In this document: piece after piece, positions 52,298 through 61,952 of the stretch
How positions within the stretch are numbered: the first letter of the stretch is position 1
How the letters are laid out: each line of letters opens with the position of its first letter
Position numbers and translations under genes: made by a program
Notes under the pieces: model-generated
Database searches by the model: none
What the model was told of the DNA's origin: nothing
What the model saw: only the letters and a program-made list of their open reading frames with translations
Assembly (NCBI RefSeq): GCF_003583405.1
Contig: NZ_QXEC01000007.1
Location: 62,001-126,000, forward strand
Source: Micromonospora radicis
GTDB lineage: Bacteria; Actinomycetota; Actinomycetes; Mycobacteriales; Micromonosporaceae
Length of the DNA: 64,000 nucleotides
Direction of reading: 5' to 3'

Positions 52298-52996
52298 GTG
52301 GCACTGACCGACGACGCGATCGCGAAGATCCGGAGCATGATCCAGACCGGCGAGTTGCCGCCCGGCACGAGGCTGCCGCCGGAACCGCAACTGGCCGCCC
52401 AGATGGGGCTGTCGCGCAGCGGGGTCCGGGAGGCGGTGAAGGTGCTGGAGTCGGCCCGGGTGCTCGACGTGCGCCGCGGCGACGGGACGTACGTCACCAG
52501 CCTCGCGCCCCGGCTGCTGCTGGAGGGGCTCGGCGTCGCGGTGGAGCTGCTGCGCGACGACACCCTGCTGGAGGTGATGGAGGTCCGGCGGATGTTGGAG
52601 CCGGTGGCGACCGGCCTGGCGGCGTTGCGGATGACCCAGGCCGAACTCGACGAGCTGGCCCAGATCCTCGAGGACATGCGGGCAGCCGCCGACGACGCCG
52701 AGAAGCTGATTCAGTTCGACGCCGCCTTCCACCACCGGGTCATCGCGACGACCGGCAACGAGACCCTCACCTCGTTGCTGGACGGGCTGTCCAGCCAGAC
52801 CCTGCGGGCCCGGGTGTGGCGCGGCCTGATCGAGGGCAACGCGGCGCACAAGACGATCGACGAGCACCACGCGATCTACCTCGCGCTGCGCTCGCGCGAC
52901 CAACTGCTCGCTCAGGCCAGCGCGCTGATGCACGTCAACACCTCGGAGGCGTGGCTGCGTACCGTGCTGGCCGCCAAGGCGGCGGAGGACGCCTAG
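52298..52996 (+). CDS. FadR-subfamily GntR regulator, proposed fucose-regulon repressor
   Basis: 232 aa. Winged helix at the N-terminus (ALTDDAIAKIRSMIQTGELPPGTRLPPEPQLAAQMGLSRSGVREAVKVLE in pieces, wing GDGTYVTSLAP), then an FCD ligand domain (about 90-225) with DAAFHHRVIATTGN and DEHHAIYLALRSRD supplying the usual Asp/His metal site. Such proteins bind sugar acids and release DNA. It is embedded between the fucose operons, and ACATCNGATGT sites flank it and its neighbours, so I infer that it binds that motif with fuconate or a derivative as inducer. The GTG follows GAAGGGGG. Confidence 0.9.
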   Translation: MALTDDAIAKIRSMIQTGELPPGTRLPPEPQLAAQMGLSRSGVREAVKVLESARVLDVRRGDGTYVTSLAPRLLLEGLGVAVELLRDDTLLEVMEVRRMLEPVATGLAALRMTQAELDELAQILEDMRAAADDAEKLIQFDAAFHHRVIATTGNETLTSLLDGLSSQTLRARVWRGLIEGNAAHKTIDEHHAIYLALRSRDQLLAQASALMHVNTSEAWLRTVLAAKAAEDA

Positions 52997-53004
52997 GCGC
53001 ACGG

Positions 53005-53889
53005 TCATGCCGGCGGCACGGCCGGGACGAGGTGCGCCACCCGCCCGGCCAGTTCGTAGGTACGCACCGCGGTGCCGGCGAAGATGTCCTGCCGCTGCGC
53101 CCCGGACAGCGGCGGCAGCACCGCCTCCAGCGCCCGCCGCACGCCCGGATAGTCGGACCTGAGCAGACATACCGGCCAGTCCGAACCAAACATCAGACGT
53201 TCCGGACCGAACTCCTCGATCGCCACCTCGACGAACGGACGCAGGTCCCCCGGCGACCAGTCCGGCCGCGCCTCGGTGACCATGCCGGAGAGCTTGGCGA
53301 CCACGTTGGGGCTGGCCGCCAGCTCGGCCAACGGAGCGCGCCAGCGGCGCAACCCCGCCGCGCCCTCGTCGATCCGGGGCTTGCCCAGGTGGTCGAGGAC
53401 GAGGCGGAGTTGTGGCAGCGCCCGGGCCACCCGGGCCGCCGCCGGCAGTTGGTCGACCCGGATCACCAGGTCGAACACCAACCCGGCGGCGGCGATCTCG
53501 GCGAGTCCGCGACGCACCTCGGGCCGGTCGAGGTAGTCGGGGTCGGCCTCCCCCTGCACCTGCGAACGCAGCCCCACCAGGTACTCGCCGCCGCGCAGCC
53601 GGCGGTATCCGGCGATGCTCTCGCAGACGTCGCCCGCGGCCACGTCGATCCAGGCCACCACCCCGACGATCGACTCGGTGTCGGCGGCGTAGCCGAGGAA
53701 CTCGGCCGCCTCGTCGGGGTGGCAGCGTCCACCCTCCACCAGCACTGTGGCGTCCACTCCGGTCGCGGTCAGCTCGGCGGTGAGGTCCGCCGGGGTGAAC
53801 GGTCGCCGGATGACGTCCAGCCCCGGCTCGTCGAGCCAGGTGTAGCCGCGCTCCGGCCGCCACAGGTGGTGATGAGCGTCGATGATCAT
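53005..53889 (-). CDS. L-fuconolactonase (amidohydrolase family)
   Basis: 294 aa. Amidohydrolase_2 TIM barrel of the fucono-1,5-lactonase/2-pyrone-4,6-dicarboxylate lactonase group (COG3618): [19 protein letters not shown] (metal HxH), [28 protein letters not shown], and [11 protein letters not shown] near the C-terminus. It opens the lactone made by the dehydrogenase to L-fuconate. The ATG overlaps the fuconate dehydratase stop (ATGA), so the two are coupled. It converges on the FadR gene with only eight bases between. Confidence 0.9.
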   Translation of the reverse strand: MIIDAHHHLWRPERGYTWLDEPGLDVIRRPFTPADLTAELTATGVDATVLVEGGRCHPDEAAEFLGYAADTESIVGVVAWIDVAAGDVCESIAGYRRLRGGEYLVGLRSQVQGEADPDYLDRPEVRRGLAEIAAAGLVFDLVIRVDQLPAAARVARALPQLRLVLDHLGKPRIDEGAAGLRRWRAPLAELAASPNVVAKLSGMVTEARPDWSPGDLRPFVEVAIEEFGPERLMFGSDWPVCLLRSDYPGVRRALEAVLPPLSGAQRQDIFAGTAVRTYELAGRVAHLVPAVPPA

Positions 53890-55205
53890 GCCGTGGCTGC
53901 TCCCGTCGTGCCCGCCGCCCACTCCGGGCCGTCGGGGTAGCGGTAGTCGGACAACGCGGCGGGCACGATCTCCGCGCTCATGCCCGGCGCCTGCGGTGCC
54001 AGATAGCGTCCGCCGCTGATCCGTACCGGGTCGGTGAAGTGCTCGTGCAGGTGGTCGACGTACTCGATGGCCCGGTCGTCGGTGCTGCCGCTGAGGGCGA
54101 CGAAGTCGAACATCGCCAGGTGCTGCACCAGTTCGCAGAGCCCCACCCCACCGGCGTGCGGGCAGACCGGCACCCCGAACTTGGCGGCGAGCAGCAGGAT
54201 CGCCAGGTTCTCGTTGACCCCGGCCACCCGGCAGGCGTCGATCTGCACCACGTCGACGGCGTCGGCCTGCAACAGCTGCTTGAACATCACCGCGTTGTGC
54301 ACGTGCTCGCCGGTGGCCACCTTGACGGGGGCCAGCGCCTTGCGCACCGCGGCGTGCCCGAGCACGTCGTCCGGTGAGGTCGGCTCCTCGATCCAGTACG
54401 GGTCGAACCGGGCCAGCTCGCGCATCCAGGCGATCGCCTCCGGTACGCCCCAGATCTGGTTGGCGTCGACGGCGATCCTGATGTCCGGACCGACGGCCTC
54501 GCGGGCGATGCCCATCCGCCGTACGTCGTCGGCCAGGTTCCCCCCGACCTTGAGCTTGATCAGCTGGTATCCCGCCTCGACCGCCTCCTTGCAGAGCCGG
54601 GCCAGCTTCTCGTCGTCGTAGCCCAGCCAGCCCGGCGTGGTGGTGTACGCGGGATAGCCCTCGGTGACCAGGATCCGTTCACGGTCGGCCCGCCCGTCGG
54701 CCGCGGTCCGCAGCAGCGCCAACGCCTCCTGCTCGGTGAGGGCGTCGCGCAGGTAGCGGAAGTCGACCTGGGCCACCAGCTGCTCCGGGGTGAGGTCGGC
54801 CAGCAGCTTCCACAACGGCTTGCCGGCCCGCCGGGCGGCCAGGTCCCACACCGCGTTGACCAGGCCGCCGGCGGCCATGTGCACGACCCCCTTCTCGGGC
54901 CCGAGCCAGCGGATCTGGCTGTCGCCGACGAGCCGGCGGGCCAGGGCCCCGGGGTCGGCGACCAGTTCGTCGACCGGTTGGCCGACCACCATGGCGGCCA
55001 ACGACTGCACCGCCGCGACCTGGATCTCGGTACCCCGGCCCACCGTGAAGACCAGGCCGTGGCCCTCGGCTCCCGCGCTGGTGCGCAGCAGGATGTAGGC
55101 GGCGGAGTAGTCCGGGAAGGGGTTCATCGCGTCTGACCCGTCGCGGTGACGGGACGTGGGGAACCGGACGTCGATGGTTTCTACGGACGTGATGCGCTCA
55201 GTCAC
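53886..55205 (-). CDS. fucD: L-fuconate dehydratase (enolase superfamily)
   Basis: 439 aa. Mandelate-racemase-type enolase with the fuconate dehydratase hallmarks: long capping domain ([24 protein letters not shown]), KxK base in LIKLKVGG, metal ligands in [22 protein letters not shown] and VATGEHVHN, then [15 protein letters not shown] and FDFVALSGS. It dehydrates L-fuconate to 2-keto-3-deoxy-L-fuconate, and may also take L-galactonate or D-arabinonate. The GTG at 55205 follows AGGAG. A one-mismatch operator (55227-55237) lies 22 bp upstream, suggesting an internal promoter or control point after the ABC genes. Confidence 0.95.
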   Translation of the reverse strand: MTERITSVETIDVRFPTSRHRDGSDAMNPFPDYSAAYILLRTSAGAEGHGLVFTVGRGTEIQVAAVQSLAAMVVGQPVDELVADPGALARRLVGDSQIRWLGPEKGVVHMAAGGLVNAVWDLAARRAGKPLWKLLADLTPEQLVAQVDFRYLRDALTEQEALALLRTAADGRADRERILVTEGYPAYTTTPGWLGYDDEKLARLCKEAVEAGYQLIKLKVGGNLADDVRRMGIAREAVGPDIRIAVDANQIWGVPEAIAWMRELARFDPYWIEEPTSPDDVLGHAAVRKALAPVKVATGEHVHNAVMFKQLLQADAVDVVQIDACRVAGVNENLAILLLAAKFGVPVCPHAGGVGLCELVQHLAMFDFVALSGSTDDRAIEYVDHLHEHFTDPVRISGGRYLAPQAPGMSAEIVPAALSDYRYPDGPEWAAGTTGAATA

Positions 55206-55226
55206 CGCAACTCCTGTGGGGGTCGA

Positions 55227-55237
55227 ACATCTGACGT
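55227..55237. promoter_or_regulatory. ACATCNGATGT-type operator upstream of fuconate dehydratase
   Basis: ACATCTGACGT, one mismatch from consensus, between the permease stop and the dehydratase ribosome binding site. No convincing -35/-10 is seen, so it may be a roadblock site. Confidence 0.6.
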
Positions 55238-55296
55238 GTCTGTGCCCGTGCTCATGGGTCCACCTCGCCGCCGGTCGGCCGCCGGACCGGTCCACC

Positions 55297-56340
55297 TCAT
55301 GTCTGCGCCTTGCCCCCGGTGATGCGGGAGACCACCAGGGCCACCAGGATGACCGTGCCGTTGAGGAAGTTGGTCCACTGCGCGGGCACCCCGGCGAGCG
55401 TCAGCACATTGATAATCATGAAGAGCAGAAGGACGCCGGTGAAGGCACCGAACACCGTTCCCTTGCCACCGTTGAGGCTGACGCCGCCGATGACGGCCGC
55501 GGCGAAGACCTGGAAGATGGCGCCGCTGCCCTGCGCGGCGGGCACCGCGGCGAGCCGGCCGCTCATCAGCAACCCGGCCAGCGCCGCCAACACGCTGGCG
55601 ACGATGAGGGCGATCCACAGCACCCGGTCGGTGCGGATACCGGCGGCGCGGGCCGCGTCGACGTTGCCGCCGATGGCGTAGAGCGCCCGACCGGCCCGGG
55701 TGAAACCGAGCACCACGATGCCGCCGCCGAACAGCAACAGCGACAACCAGATCGACGCGGGTACGCCGAACCAACTGGTCGAGCCGAGGTAGGTCATCGA
55801 CTCCGGCAGGGCGAAGAACGTCTGGCCTCCGGAGATGCCGGTCAGCAGGCCGCGCAGCACGATGAGCATGCCCAGCGTGACGATGAACCCGTTGAGCCCA
55901 AACCGGACGATGAGCAGCCCGTTGAAGGCACCGACCAGGGCACCCACGAGGAGGACCACCGGCACCGCCCAGGCCGACGGCAGGAAGTCGAGCCCGAGGC
56001 CGCGGGTCAGGGCCGGGTCGATGATCAACCAGGCGGCGATGCCGGGCGCGAGCCCGAAGGTGGACTCCAACGACAGGTCCATCTTCCCGGTGATCAGCAC
56101 GATGGTCTGTGCGAGGACCACGATGGCGATCTCCGACATGCTCTGCAGCACGTTGATGATGTTGTCGGAGCTGAGGAACACCGGGTTCACGATGAAGCCG
56201 ACGATGGCCACGGCGATGATCGCCGGTACCAGGGCCAGGTCCCGCAGGCGGGCGATGGCCAGTGTCCGCTGCGGCGGCGGCGCCGGTGACGGCGGCGGGG
56301 ACGCGGGCGGCGACGCGGTGGTGGACAGCGTCTCAGACAT
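55297..56340 (-). CDS. Sugar ABC transporter permease (ribose/RbsC type)
   Basis: 347 aa with about ten hydrophobic helices. The family motif of RbsC-like permeases is present: [21 protein letters not shown] (usually GGIDLSVGS), [20 protein letters not shown], and [12 protein letters not shown] for ATPase contact. Presumed homodimeric pore for L-fucose or a fucoside. Its ATG overlaps the ATPase gene by eight bases. Confidence 0.92.
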   Translation of the reverse strand: MSETLSTTASPPASPPPSPAPPPQRTLAIARLRDLALVPAIIAVAIVGFIVNPVFLSSDNIINVLQSMSEIAIVVLAQTIVLITGKMDLSLESTFGLAPGIAAWLIIDPALTRGLGLDFLPSAWAVPVVLLVGALVGAFNGLLIVRFGLNGFIVTLGMLIVLRGLLTGISGGQTFFALPESMTYLGSTSWFGVPASIWLSLLLFGGGIVVLGFTRAGRALYAIGGNVDAARAAGIRTDRVLWIALIVASVLAALAGLLMSGRLAAVPAAQGSGAIFQVFAAAVIGGVSLNGGKGTVFGAFTGVLLLFMIINVLTLAGVPAQWTNFLNGTVILVALVVSRITGGKAQT

Positions 56341-57874
56341 GGTGGAGATCCACCCCTTCCATGGCGGCTACCAGATCGTTGTCGCTCCAGCCGTGGGCCA
56401 TCTCGCGGACGACCCGACCCTGGAACATCACCAACACGCGGTCACAGATCCGCAGGTCGTCCAGCTCGTCGGAGACGACGAGCACGGCCGTGCCGTCACG
56501 ACGTACGTCGTCGACGACACCGAGCAGGGTCTGCTTGGAGCGCACGTCGACACCGGCGGTCGGCGTGATGAGGACCAGCAGCTTGGGGTCGCTGGCCAGG
56601 GCCCGGCCCATGACCACCTTCTGCTGGTTGCCTCCGGACAGGTCGGAGACCGGCACGTGTGGGCCGGACGCCTTGATCGCCAGGTCGGCGATCGACTGCC
56701 GGGCCACGGCGTCGCGGCGGGCCGGGGAGATCAGCCCGCGTCGTCCGATGCGGTGCGGCACCGTCATCGTGACGTTCTCGGCGATGGACAGCAGCGGTAC
56801 CAGCCCCTCCCGGTGCCGGTCCTGCGGCACCAGGCCGACTCCGGCGTCGAGGGCGTCGGGCACGCTGCCCGGACGCAGTACCCGACCGTCGAGGGTGACG
56901 GTTCCGCTGGCCGGTCGGGCCAGGCCGACGATCGCCTCGGCCACCTCGACCTTGCCGCTTCCGCCGCCGCCGGCGATGCCGACGACCTCGCCGGCCTTCG
57001 CCTCCAGGGACAGCTCGGCGCCGGAGGCGGTGACGAGATCCTGCACCGACAGCAGCACCGGCACGTCGGCGGACAGCCGGCGGTGCACCGCCTCGGGCAT
57101 GCTGACGTCCTCCCCCGTCATCGCCGCGACCAGTGCCGGACGGCTCAGCTCGGCCACCGGGGCGGTCAAGATGTGTCGGGCGTCGCGGAACACCGTCACC
57201 TGGTCGCAGATCTCGTAGATCTCCTGCAGGTGATGGCTGATGAACAGGAACGTCACGCCCTGGGCGCGCAGGTCCTGGATGCGGCCGAACAGCCGGTTGA
57301 TGCCGGCGCCGTCGAGCTGCGCGGTCGGTTCGTCGAGGATGATGAACCGGGCGCCGAAGGACAGTGCCCGGGCGATCTCGACGAACTGCCGTTGTTCGAC
57401 CGAGAGCGTCGAGGCGGGCTGGCGGACGTCGACGTCGACCGACCACTCGGCGAGCAGTTCCCGGGCGTCGTTACGCAGGGCGTTCCAACGGATCAGCCGG
57501 CCGGGTCCGCGGGCGTGCCGGTTGAGGAACAGGTTCTCCGCCACGGTCAGGGTCGGGATGATCGTCGACTTCTGGTAGACGCAGGCGACCTGACGCCGCC
57601 ACGCGTCGCGGTCGCCGAGCGGGGGCGCCGGCTCGCCGTCGAACGTGACCGTGCCGGTGTCCGCGGCCTGCAGCCCGGTGAGGATGCTGACCAGGGTCGA
57701 CTTGCCGGCGCCGTTGCGGCCGACGAGGGCGTGGGTCTCGCCCCGCCGGACCACGATGCCGGCCTCGGACAGGGCCAGTGTCGACCCGAAGCGCTTGGTG
57801 ATGTTCGTGGCCTCGACGACGGGCCGGTCGTCAACGACCGGCCCGTCGGTCGGGCCCGTGGGGGTGGCACTCAT
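56333..57874 (-). CDS. Sugar ABC transporter ATP-binding protein, two fused ABC domains
   Basis: 513 aa. Domain 1: Walker A GRNGAGKST (near 55), signature LSVEQRQFVEIARAL, Walker B FIILDEPTAQLD. Domain 2 has a weak Walker A (GIAGGGGSGKVEVAEAI), signature LSGGNQQKVVMGRAL, but its Walker B reads LLVLITPTAGVDVRSK, lacking the usual Asp-Glu. Thus only one composite site may hydrolyse ATP well, as in other RbsA-type importers with an unusual second site. The start overlaps the binding-protein stop (ATGA). Confidence 0.92.
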   Translation of the reverse strand: MSATPTGPTDGPVVDDRPVVEATNITKRFGSTLALSEAGIVVRRGETHALVGRNGAGKSTLVSILTGLQAADTGTVTFDGEPAPPLGDRDAWRRQVACVYQKSTIIPTLTVAENLFLNRHARGPGRLIRWNALRNDARELLAEWSVDVDVRQPASTLSVEQRQFVEIARALSFGARFIILDEPTAQLDGAGINRLFGRIQDLRAQGVTFLFISHHLQEIYEICDQVTVFRDARHILTAPVAELSRPALVAAMTGEDVSMPEAVHRRLSADVPVLLSVQDLVTASGAELSLEAKAGEVVGIAGGGGSGKVEVAEAIVGLARPASGTVTLDGRVLRPGSVPDALDAGVGLVPQDRHREGLVPLLSIAENVTMTVPHRIGRRGLISPARRDAVARQSIADLAIKASGPHVPVSDLSGGNQQKVVMGRALASDPKLLVLITPTAGVDVRSKQTLLGVVDDVRRDGTAVLVVSDELDDLRICDRVLVMFQGRVVREMAHGWSDNDLVAAMEGVDLHHV

Positions 57875-58938
57875 GCGTTGTTGCCCCAGAGGGACGCGTC
57901 GTCGAACTTCACCGTGGGCTCACCGGCGATCGGTGCGCCGTCGAGGGTCACCAGCGGTGCCGGCAGCTGGTCCTCCAGCAGGCCGTCGCGGACCTGGATG
58001 ATGTTGCTGCCGTGCTCGGTCGGGCCGGGCTGGAACGTCTTGCCCTCGATGGCGGCCTTGACGTACTCCAGGCCGTACTTGGCGTACAGGTCGGCCGGCT
58101 GGCTGACGGTGGCGTCGATCAGGCCCTCGCCGATGTGCTTCAGCTCCTCCGGGATGCCGTCGTTGGAGACGACGAAGACGTGCTTCGGGTCGGTCGGCGG
58201 CACCTGCAGGCCCCGCTGCTTGAGGATCTGCAGGGTGCCGGAGAGCGCGAACGACGACTGCATGTAGATGCCCTTGATGTCCGGGTCGGACGCGAACCGG
58301 GTCTGCAGCTTCGACGCCGCCACGTCCGCCTTCCAGTCGGTGGCCTCGCCGAAGACGGTGATCTCCGGGAACTCCTTCTGCATGCACTCGTTGAACGCCT
58401 CGGTGCGGTCCCGGCCGTTGATCGAGTCGAGGCCGCCCTGCAGCATCACGACCTTGCCCTTGCCGCCGAGCTTGGTGCCGAGGAACTGGCACGCCTTGGT
58501 GCCGTAGGCGCGGTTGTCGGCGCGAACCACCATGAACACCTTGCCGGTGTCCGGCCGGGTGTCGATGGTGACCACCGGGATGTCCCGGCTCTCCAGCTGC
58601 GACAGCGTCGGCGCGATGGCGGCGGTGTCCTGCGGGGCCATCACCACACCCTTGACGCCCTGGCTCATGAACGTCTGGGTGTTCGAGATGAGGTTCGCGA
58701 TGTCGTTCTGCGAGTTGGTGGTCTTCAGCTCGACGCCCAGTTCCTGCGCGTACTGCGGCACGTACTTGATGTACGAGTTCCAGAAGTCCGTGTCCGAACG
58801 GGGGTAGTCCACGCCGACCAGTTGGTTCGAGCCGGTGCCCGTCCCGTCGCCGGAGTCTCTGTTGCAGCCGGCGGCGAAGGTGGCCGCCGCACCGAGCATC
58901 AGGGACAGGCCCACGCTCGTCAGTGCCCTGCGATTCAT
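57871..58938 (-). CDS. Sugar-binding lipoprotein of the ABC transporter (Peripla_BP_4)
   Basis: 355 aa. Lipoprotein signal with lipobox TFAAGC (Cys near residue 25). The type I periplasmic binding fold follows: VGVDYPRSDTDFWNSYIKYV, VKGVVMAPQDTAAIAPTL, DIPVVTIDTRPD, VVMLQGGLDSINGRDRTEAF, VVSNDGIPEELKHIGEG. The location between GH29 and fuconate dehydratase suggests L-fucose, released outside, as ligand. The ATG follows GGAGGAAAG. A hairpin just upstream (58971-59006) separates it from the GH29 gene. Confidence 0.93.
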   Translation of the reverse strand: MNRRALTSVGLSLMLGAAATFAAGCNRDSGDGTGTGSNQLVGVDYPRSDTDFWNSYIKYVPQYAQELGVELKTTNSQNDIANLISNTQTFMSQGVKGVVMAPQDTAAIAPTLSQLESRDIPVVTIDTRPDTGKVFMVVRADNRAYGTKACQFLGTKLGGKGKVVMLQGGLDSINGRDRTEAFNECMQKEFPEITVFGEATDWKADVAASKLQTRFASDPDIKGIYMQSSFALSGTLQILKQRGLQVPPTDPKHVFVVSNDGIPEELKHIGEGLIDATVSQPADLYAKYGLEYVKAAIEGKTFQPGPTEHGSNIIQVRDGLLEDQLPAPLVTLDGAPIAGEPTVKFDDASLWGNNA

Positions 58939-58970
58939 TGACTTTCCTCCATATCTTGGTGTCATCCGAG

Positions 58971-59006
58971 CTGTGTCGCCGCAACCGGGGGGTCACGGCG
59001 ACACAG
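58971..59006 (-). terminator. Hairpin between GH29 and the ABC operon
   Basis: CTGTGTCGCCG and CGGCGACACAG form an 11-bp perfect stem with a 14-base loop. With no clear promoter between it and the binding-protein start, it may be a partial terminator lowering, not stopping, transcription into the ABC genes, or an mRNA-stabilising hairpin. Confidence 0.65.
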
Positions 59007-59027
59007 GTCGAAGCAGCGTTGCGCGGT

Positions 59028-61295
59028 TCAGACTGCGGTGATGGTCCACAGCAGGTTGGTGCTGCCGTCCCAGCTCCACTGTTTGACCAGGGAGCCGGAG
59101 GCGACCTGACCACCGCCGTCGAGCACCAGCCCGGTCGCCCGGTTGGCGATCCGGTACCGCCGGTTGCCCTGGTCGGTGATCTGCCACTGTTGGCTGTTGT
59201 TGCCGTTCCACGGCGCCTGTTGTGCGGCAGCGCCGTTGCTGGTGAGGCCGAAGCCGTCGACCACCATCCCGTTGGTGCGGTTGACGATCCGGTAGTAGCC
59301 GGTGCCCAGGTCGACGAGCTGCCACTGGAGGTTGGTGCTGCTGTCCCAGCTCCACTGCTTCAGCTGCGAACCGGAGGCGACGCTGCCGCCGCTGTCCAGG
59401 GCGAGGCCGTTGGTCACGTTGGTGATCCGCTGGTACGTCGTCGGGTTGAAGGTGACCCGCAGCGAGGCGATGGCGTCGTTGTTGCCGGTGTTGCGCAGGT
59501 CGGCGTTGTCGCTGTTGAAGGTCCAGCTGGTGCCGGAGAAGTTGTCGTTGGCGTAGCCGATGAGCTGGTGGCCGGCGGTGACCCGGACCGAGGAGATGGT
59601 CCGCAGGCCGATGCCGGCGGTCTGCAACTGGGCCGCGGTGTAGCTGCCGACCGAGAGGCTGACGCCGCCCTCGTAGCCGGTGTGCTGGTAGACGCTGACC
59701 GGGGGCGAGACGGTGGCACCGCCGCCGAGCGTCGGGATCGGCCCGTTGAAGGTCAGCTTCACCACGTACGCGGGCGCGCTGAACGGCGCGGTGGCCGACG
59801 GCAGGGTGATCCGCAGTCCGGTGTTGTCCTGGGTGCGGGTCGGCAGGTTGACGTAGCTGCCGGCGGTGGAGCCGAGCAGCTGCACGCCGGCCAGCGAGCT
59901 GAGGTTGATCCGGTTCGACGCGAGCGTGGTGATGTTGACCGTGCTGCCCGGCCAGCCGAGGATCGTCGCGTACAGCACGCGGTTGTCCTTGCTGCGGGTG
60001 AACCGGATGTCCTGCGCGTTGCCGGCGACCGGTGCGACGAAGTAGCCGCCGCCCATCCGGGTCGGGCCTTCCCCGAAGGTGGTCCAGGCCCGGGTGGAGT
60101 AGATGGACTCGCCGAAGCGGCGCAGGTAGTCGCCGATGCTGCGCAGCAACGTCTGCTGCCCGGTCGGGATGGTGCCGTCGGCCATCGGCGCGATGTTGAG
60201 CACCATGTTGCCGTTCTTGCTGACCCGGTCGATCAGCGAGTGCAACATCTGGTTGAGCGTGTAGTAGCCGAGCCCGACGGTGTAGCTCCAGCTGGAGCTG
60301 CTGATGCTGTCGTCGGTGAGCCAGTACGGTTCACGCAGCTCGGCGGGGCCGCCGCGTTCGTAGTCGTAGACCGCGCCGCCCTGCTCCAGGCCGTCCTTGT
60401 AGGTCGCGACGACCTCCTTGTCCCATGCCACGGCCCGGTTGTAGTAGTACGCCAGGAAGCGCAGTCGCTGTGCCGCGCTGATCCGGTGCAGGTCGAAGTC
60501 CTGCCAGATGATGTCCGGCTGGGCCTGGTCGATGATCTCGCGGAGTTTGTCGAACCAGAGCTGCTCCTCGGCGGCGGTGCCCAGCTGCCCGTAGAGCTTG
60601 CGCAGGCTCGGGTCGGACTGCTGGGGCGCCCACTGGTAGAAGCCGGTGAAGTTGAAGGCGTGGTGCATGGCGACCATCACCTTGAGGCCGCGGGCGCGGA
60701 TCGCGTCGGTGTGCAGCCGTAGCAGGTCCAGTCGGGGTCCCCGGGCCACCGAGTTCCACTCGTTGACCTGGCTGTTCCACATGGAGAAGCCGTCGTGGTG
60801 CTCGGCCACCGGCCCGGCGAACCTGGCGCCGGCGTCGACGAACAACTGTGCCCACTCGTTGGGGTCGAAGTTGCCGCCGGCCGAGCGCAGCCGGGGGGCG
60901 AACTGCACGAAGCGACCGGACCGGTCGTTCGCCCCGTTGATGAAGTTGTGGTACGGCCACACCGACGGGTCGCCGTACGTGTTGCGGTGGTGGTTGTTCT
61001 CGTTCGAGCCGGGGTTGTACATGTTGCGCGGGTACCACTCGTTGGCGTACGCCGGGACGCTGAAGGCTCCCCAGTGGAAGTAGATGCCGAACTTGGCGTC
61101 CTGGAACCACTCGGCCGCGGCGGGGTGCTGGCCCACCGAGGCCCAGGTCTCGGAGTAGCTGGACGGGCCGGGGATGGCGGCGTGGACGGGCAGCGGACGG
61201 TAGACACCGCCGGCGCCGACGCCGAGGGCAGCCGCTGTGCCGCCCGCGCCGAGCGCGGACAGCAGGGAGCGGCGAGTGAGCGGGGTGCGGGACAT
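59028..61295 (-). CDS. Exported GH29 alpha-L-fucosidase with crystallin-like and ricin domains
   Basis: 755 aa. Twin-arginine signal (TRRSLLSALGAGGTAAALG). GH29 barrel (about 40-470): FGIYFHWGAFSVPAYANEWYP, FAGPVAEHHDGFSMWNS, nucleophile Asp in PDIIWQDFDL, KNGNMVLNIAP. Then a beta domain, a beta/gamma-crystallin-like segment (VYQHTGYEGGVSLSVGSYT to GYANDNFSGTSWTF) and a C-terminal beta-trefoil (about 620-755) with NLQWQLVD and SQQWQITD repeats. It releases L-fucose from glycans by retention. GGAGGG precedes the ATG. A predicted promoter with overlapping operator lies at 61347-61383. It probably leads the transcript GH29-ABC-dehydratase-lactonase. Confidence 0.93.
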   Translation of the reverse strand: MSRTPLTRRSLLSALGAGGTAAALGVGAGGVYRPLPVHAAIPGPSSYSETWASVGQHPAAAEWFQDAKFGIYFHWGAFSVPAYANEWYPRNMYNPGSNENNHHRNTYGDPSVWPYHNFINGANDRSGRFVQFAPRLRSAGGNFDPNEWAQLFVDAGARFAGPVAEHHDGFSMWNSQVNEWNSVARGPRLDLLRLHTDAIRARGLKVMVAMHHAFNFTGFYQWAPQQSDPSLRKLYGQLGTAAEEQLWFDKLREIIDQAQPDIIWQDFDLHRISAAQRLRFLAYYYNRAVAWDKEVVATYKDGLEQGGAVYDYERGGPAELREPYWLTDDSISSSSWSYTVGLGYYTLNQMLHSLIDRVSKNGNMVLNIAPMADGTIPTGQQTLLRSIGDYLRRFGESIYSTRAWTTFGEGPTRMGGGYFVAPVAGNAQDIRFTRSKDNRVLYATILGWPGSTVNITTLASNRINLSSLAGVQLLGSTAGSYVNLPTRTQDNTGLRITLPSATAPFSAPAYVVKLTFNGPIPTLGGGATVSPPVSVYQHTGYEGGVSLSVGSYTAAQLQTAGIGLRTISSVRVTAGHQLIGYANDNFSGTSWTFNSDNADLRNTGNNDAIASLRVTFNPTTYQRITNVTNGLALDSGGSVASGSQLKQWSWDSSTNLQWQLVDLGTGYYRIVNRTNGMVVDGFGLTSNGAAAQQAPWNGNNSQQWQITDQGNRRYRIANRATGLVLDGGGQVASGSLVKQWSWDGSTNLLWTITAV

Positions 61296-61346
61296 GGCGA
61301 TCCCTCCAGAACACGGTGGCGGGGGTGTGGAGCTCACGTGCCTCAG

Positions 61347-61383
61347 ACATCAGACGTTAAGCGTTTCAGGGATGTAACGTCAA
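61347..61383 (-). promoter_or_regulatory. GH29 promoter with overlapping ACATCNGATGT-type operator
   Basis: The minus strand reads TTGACG (61378-61383), 18-base spacer, TAACGT (61354-61359). The operator ACATCAGACGT (61347-61357, one mismatch) shares four bases with the -10, so binding would exclude RNA polymerase. Confidence 0.72.
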
Positions 61384-61454
61384 CGACCAGATGCCGGGAG
61401 ATCGCCAGGACGGGCGTAGCAATCGGTTTCGGAGCCGAGACTCGGGCGACCTAG

Positions 61455-61465
61455 ACATCGGATGA
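61455..61465. promoter_or_regulatory. ACATCNGATGT-type site, one mismatch, upstream of GH29
   Basis: ACATCGGATGA, about 108 bp upstream of the GH29 operator. The rest of the 61296-62041 gap carries no supported gene; short frames are Arg/Pro low complexity. Confidence 0.45.
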
Positions 61466-61570
61466 TTGCCGCCAGGCGCTCGCCGGGCGGCGCGGCCCGC
61501 CGTCCGGTGGCGTCGCCTCGACGGCCGTCGGCGCCCCGCGCTCCGGTCGACCGCGATCCCGTCACGGCGA

Positions 61571-61603
61571 CGGGCCGGGCCGGGCCGGGCCGGGCCGGGC
61601 CGG
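61571..61603. repeat. CGGGC pentanucleotide tandem repeat
   Basis: Six CGGGC units plus CGG in the divergent GH29/GH27 intergenic region. Non-coding; length is likely variable between strains. Confidence 0.9.
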
Positions 61604-61952
61604 CGAGCGCTCGCGCGAGCCAATGTTGGCGATCACACCGGCGCGACCCGTCCGCGACACTTTCCGAGGAAGAAAGCTCTGCGCACGTTAACATCCATGG
61701 CGCTGGTGTTGCTAGACTGTTTCGCCGCCGGGCGGCACCGTCAACACTACGGCCCGCCAGCGCCCGGCGGTACGGGCCGATCCCGGCCCGACGGCCACGA
61801 TCGCGCATCGACCGGGCCACCCCCGGGGATCTCGGCGCGACGGCGCGCCCACGGCACGGCTTCCTCATCGCAGGACTCGCGCCCGGGGCCGCCGAGGCGT
61901 CGGCGGGCCGGGCCCCCGAGCGGTCGGACAACCAGCCGGACGCGTGTCGCAG

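Noticed and set aside
53190-53200. ACATCAGACGT, identical to the GH29 operator, inside the lactonase gene
   Set aside because: It encodes the conserved RLMFGSDWP region (L-M-F-G), so the match is explained by coding constraint; no promoter is near.
61571-61603. Possible CRISPR or origin-like iterons at the CGGGC repeat
   Set aside because: Simple pentanucleotide tandem repeat without spacers or AT-rich unwinding element.
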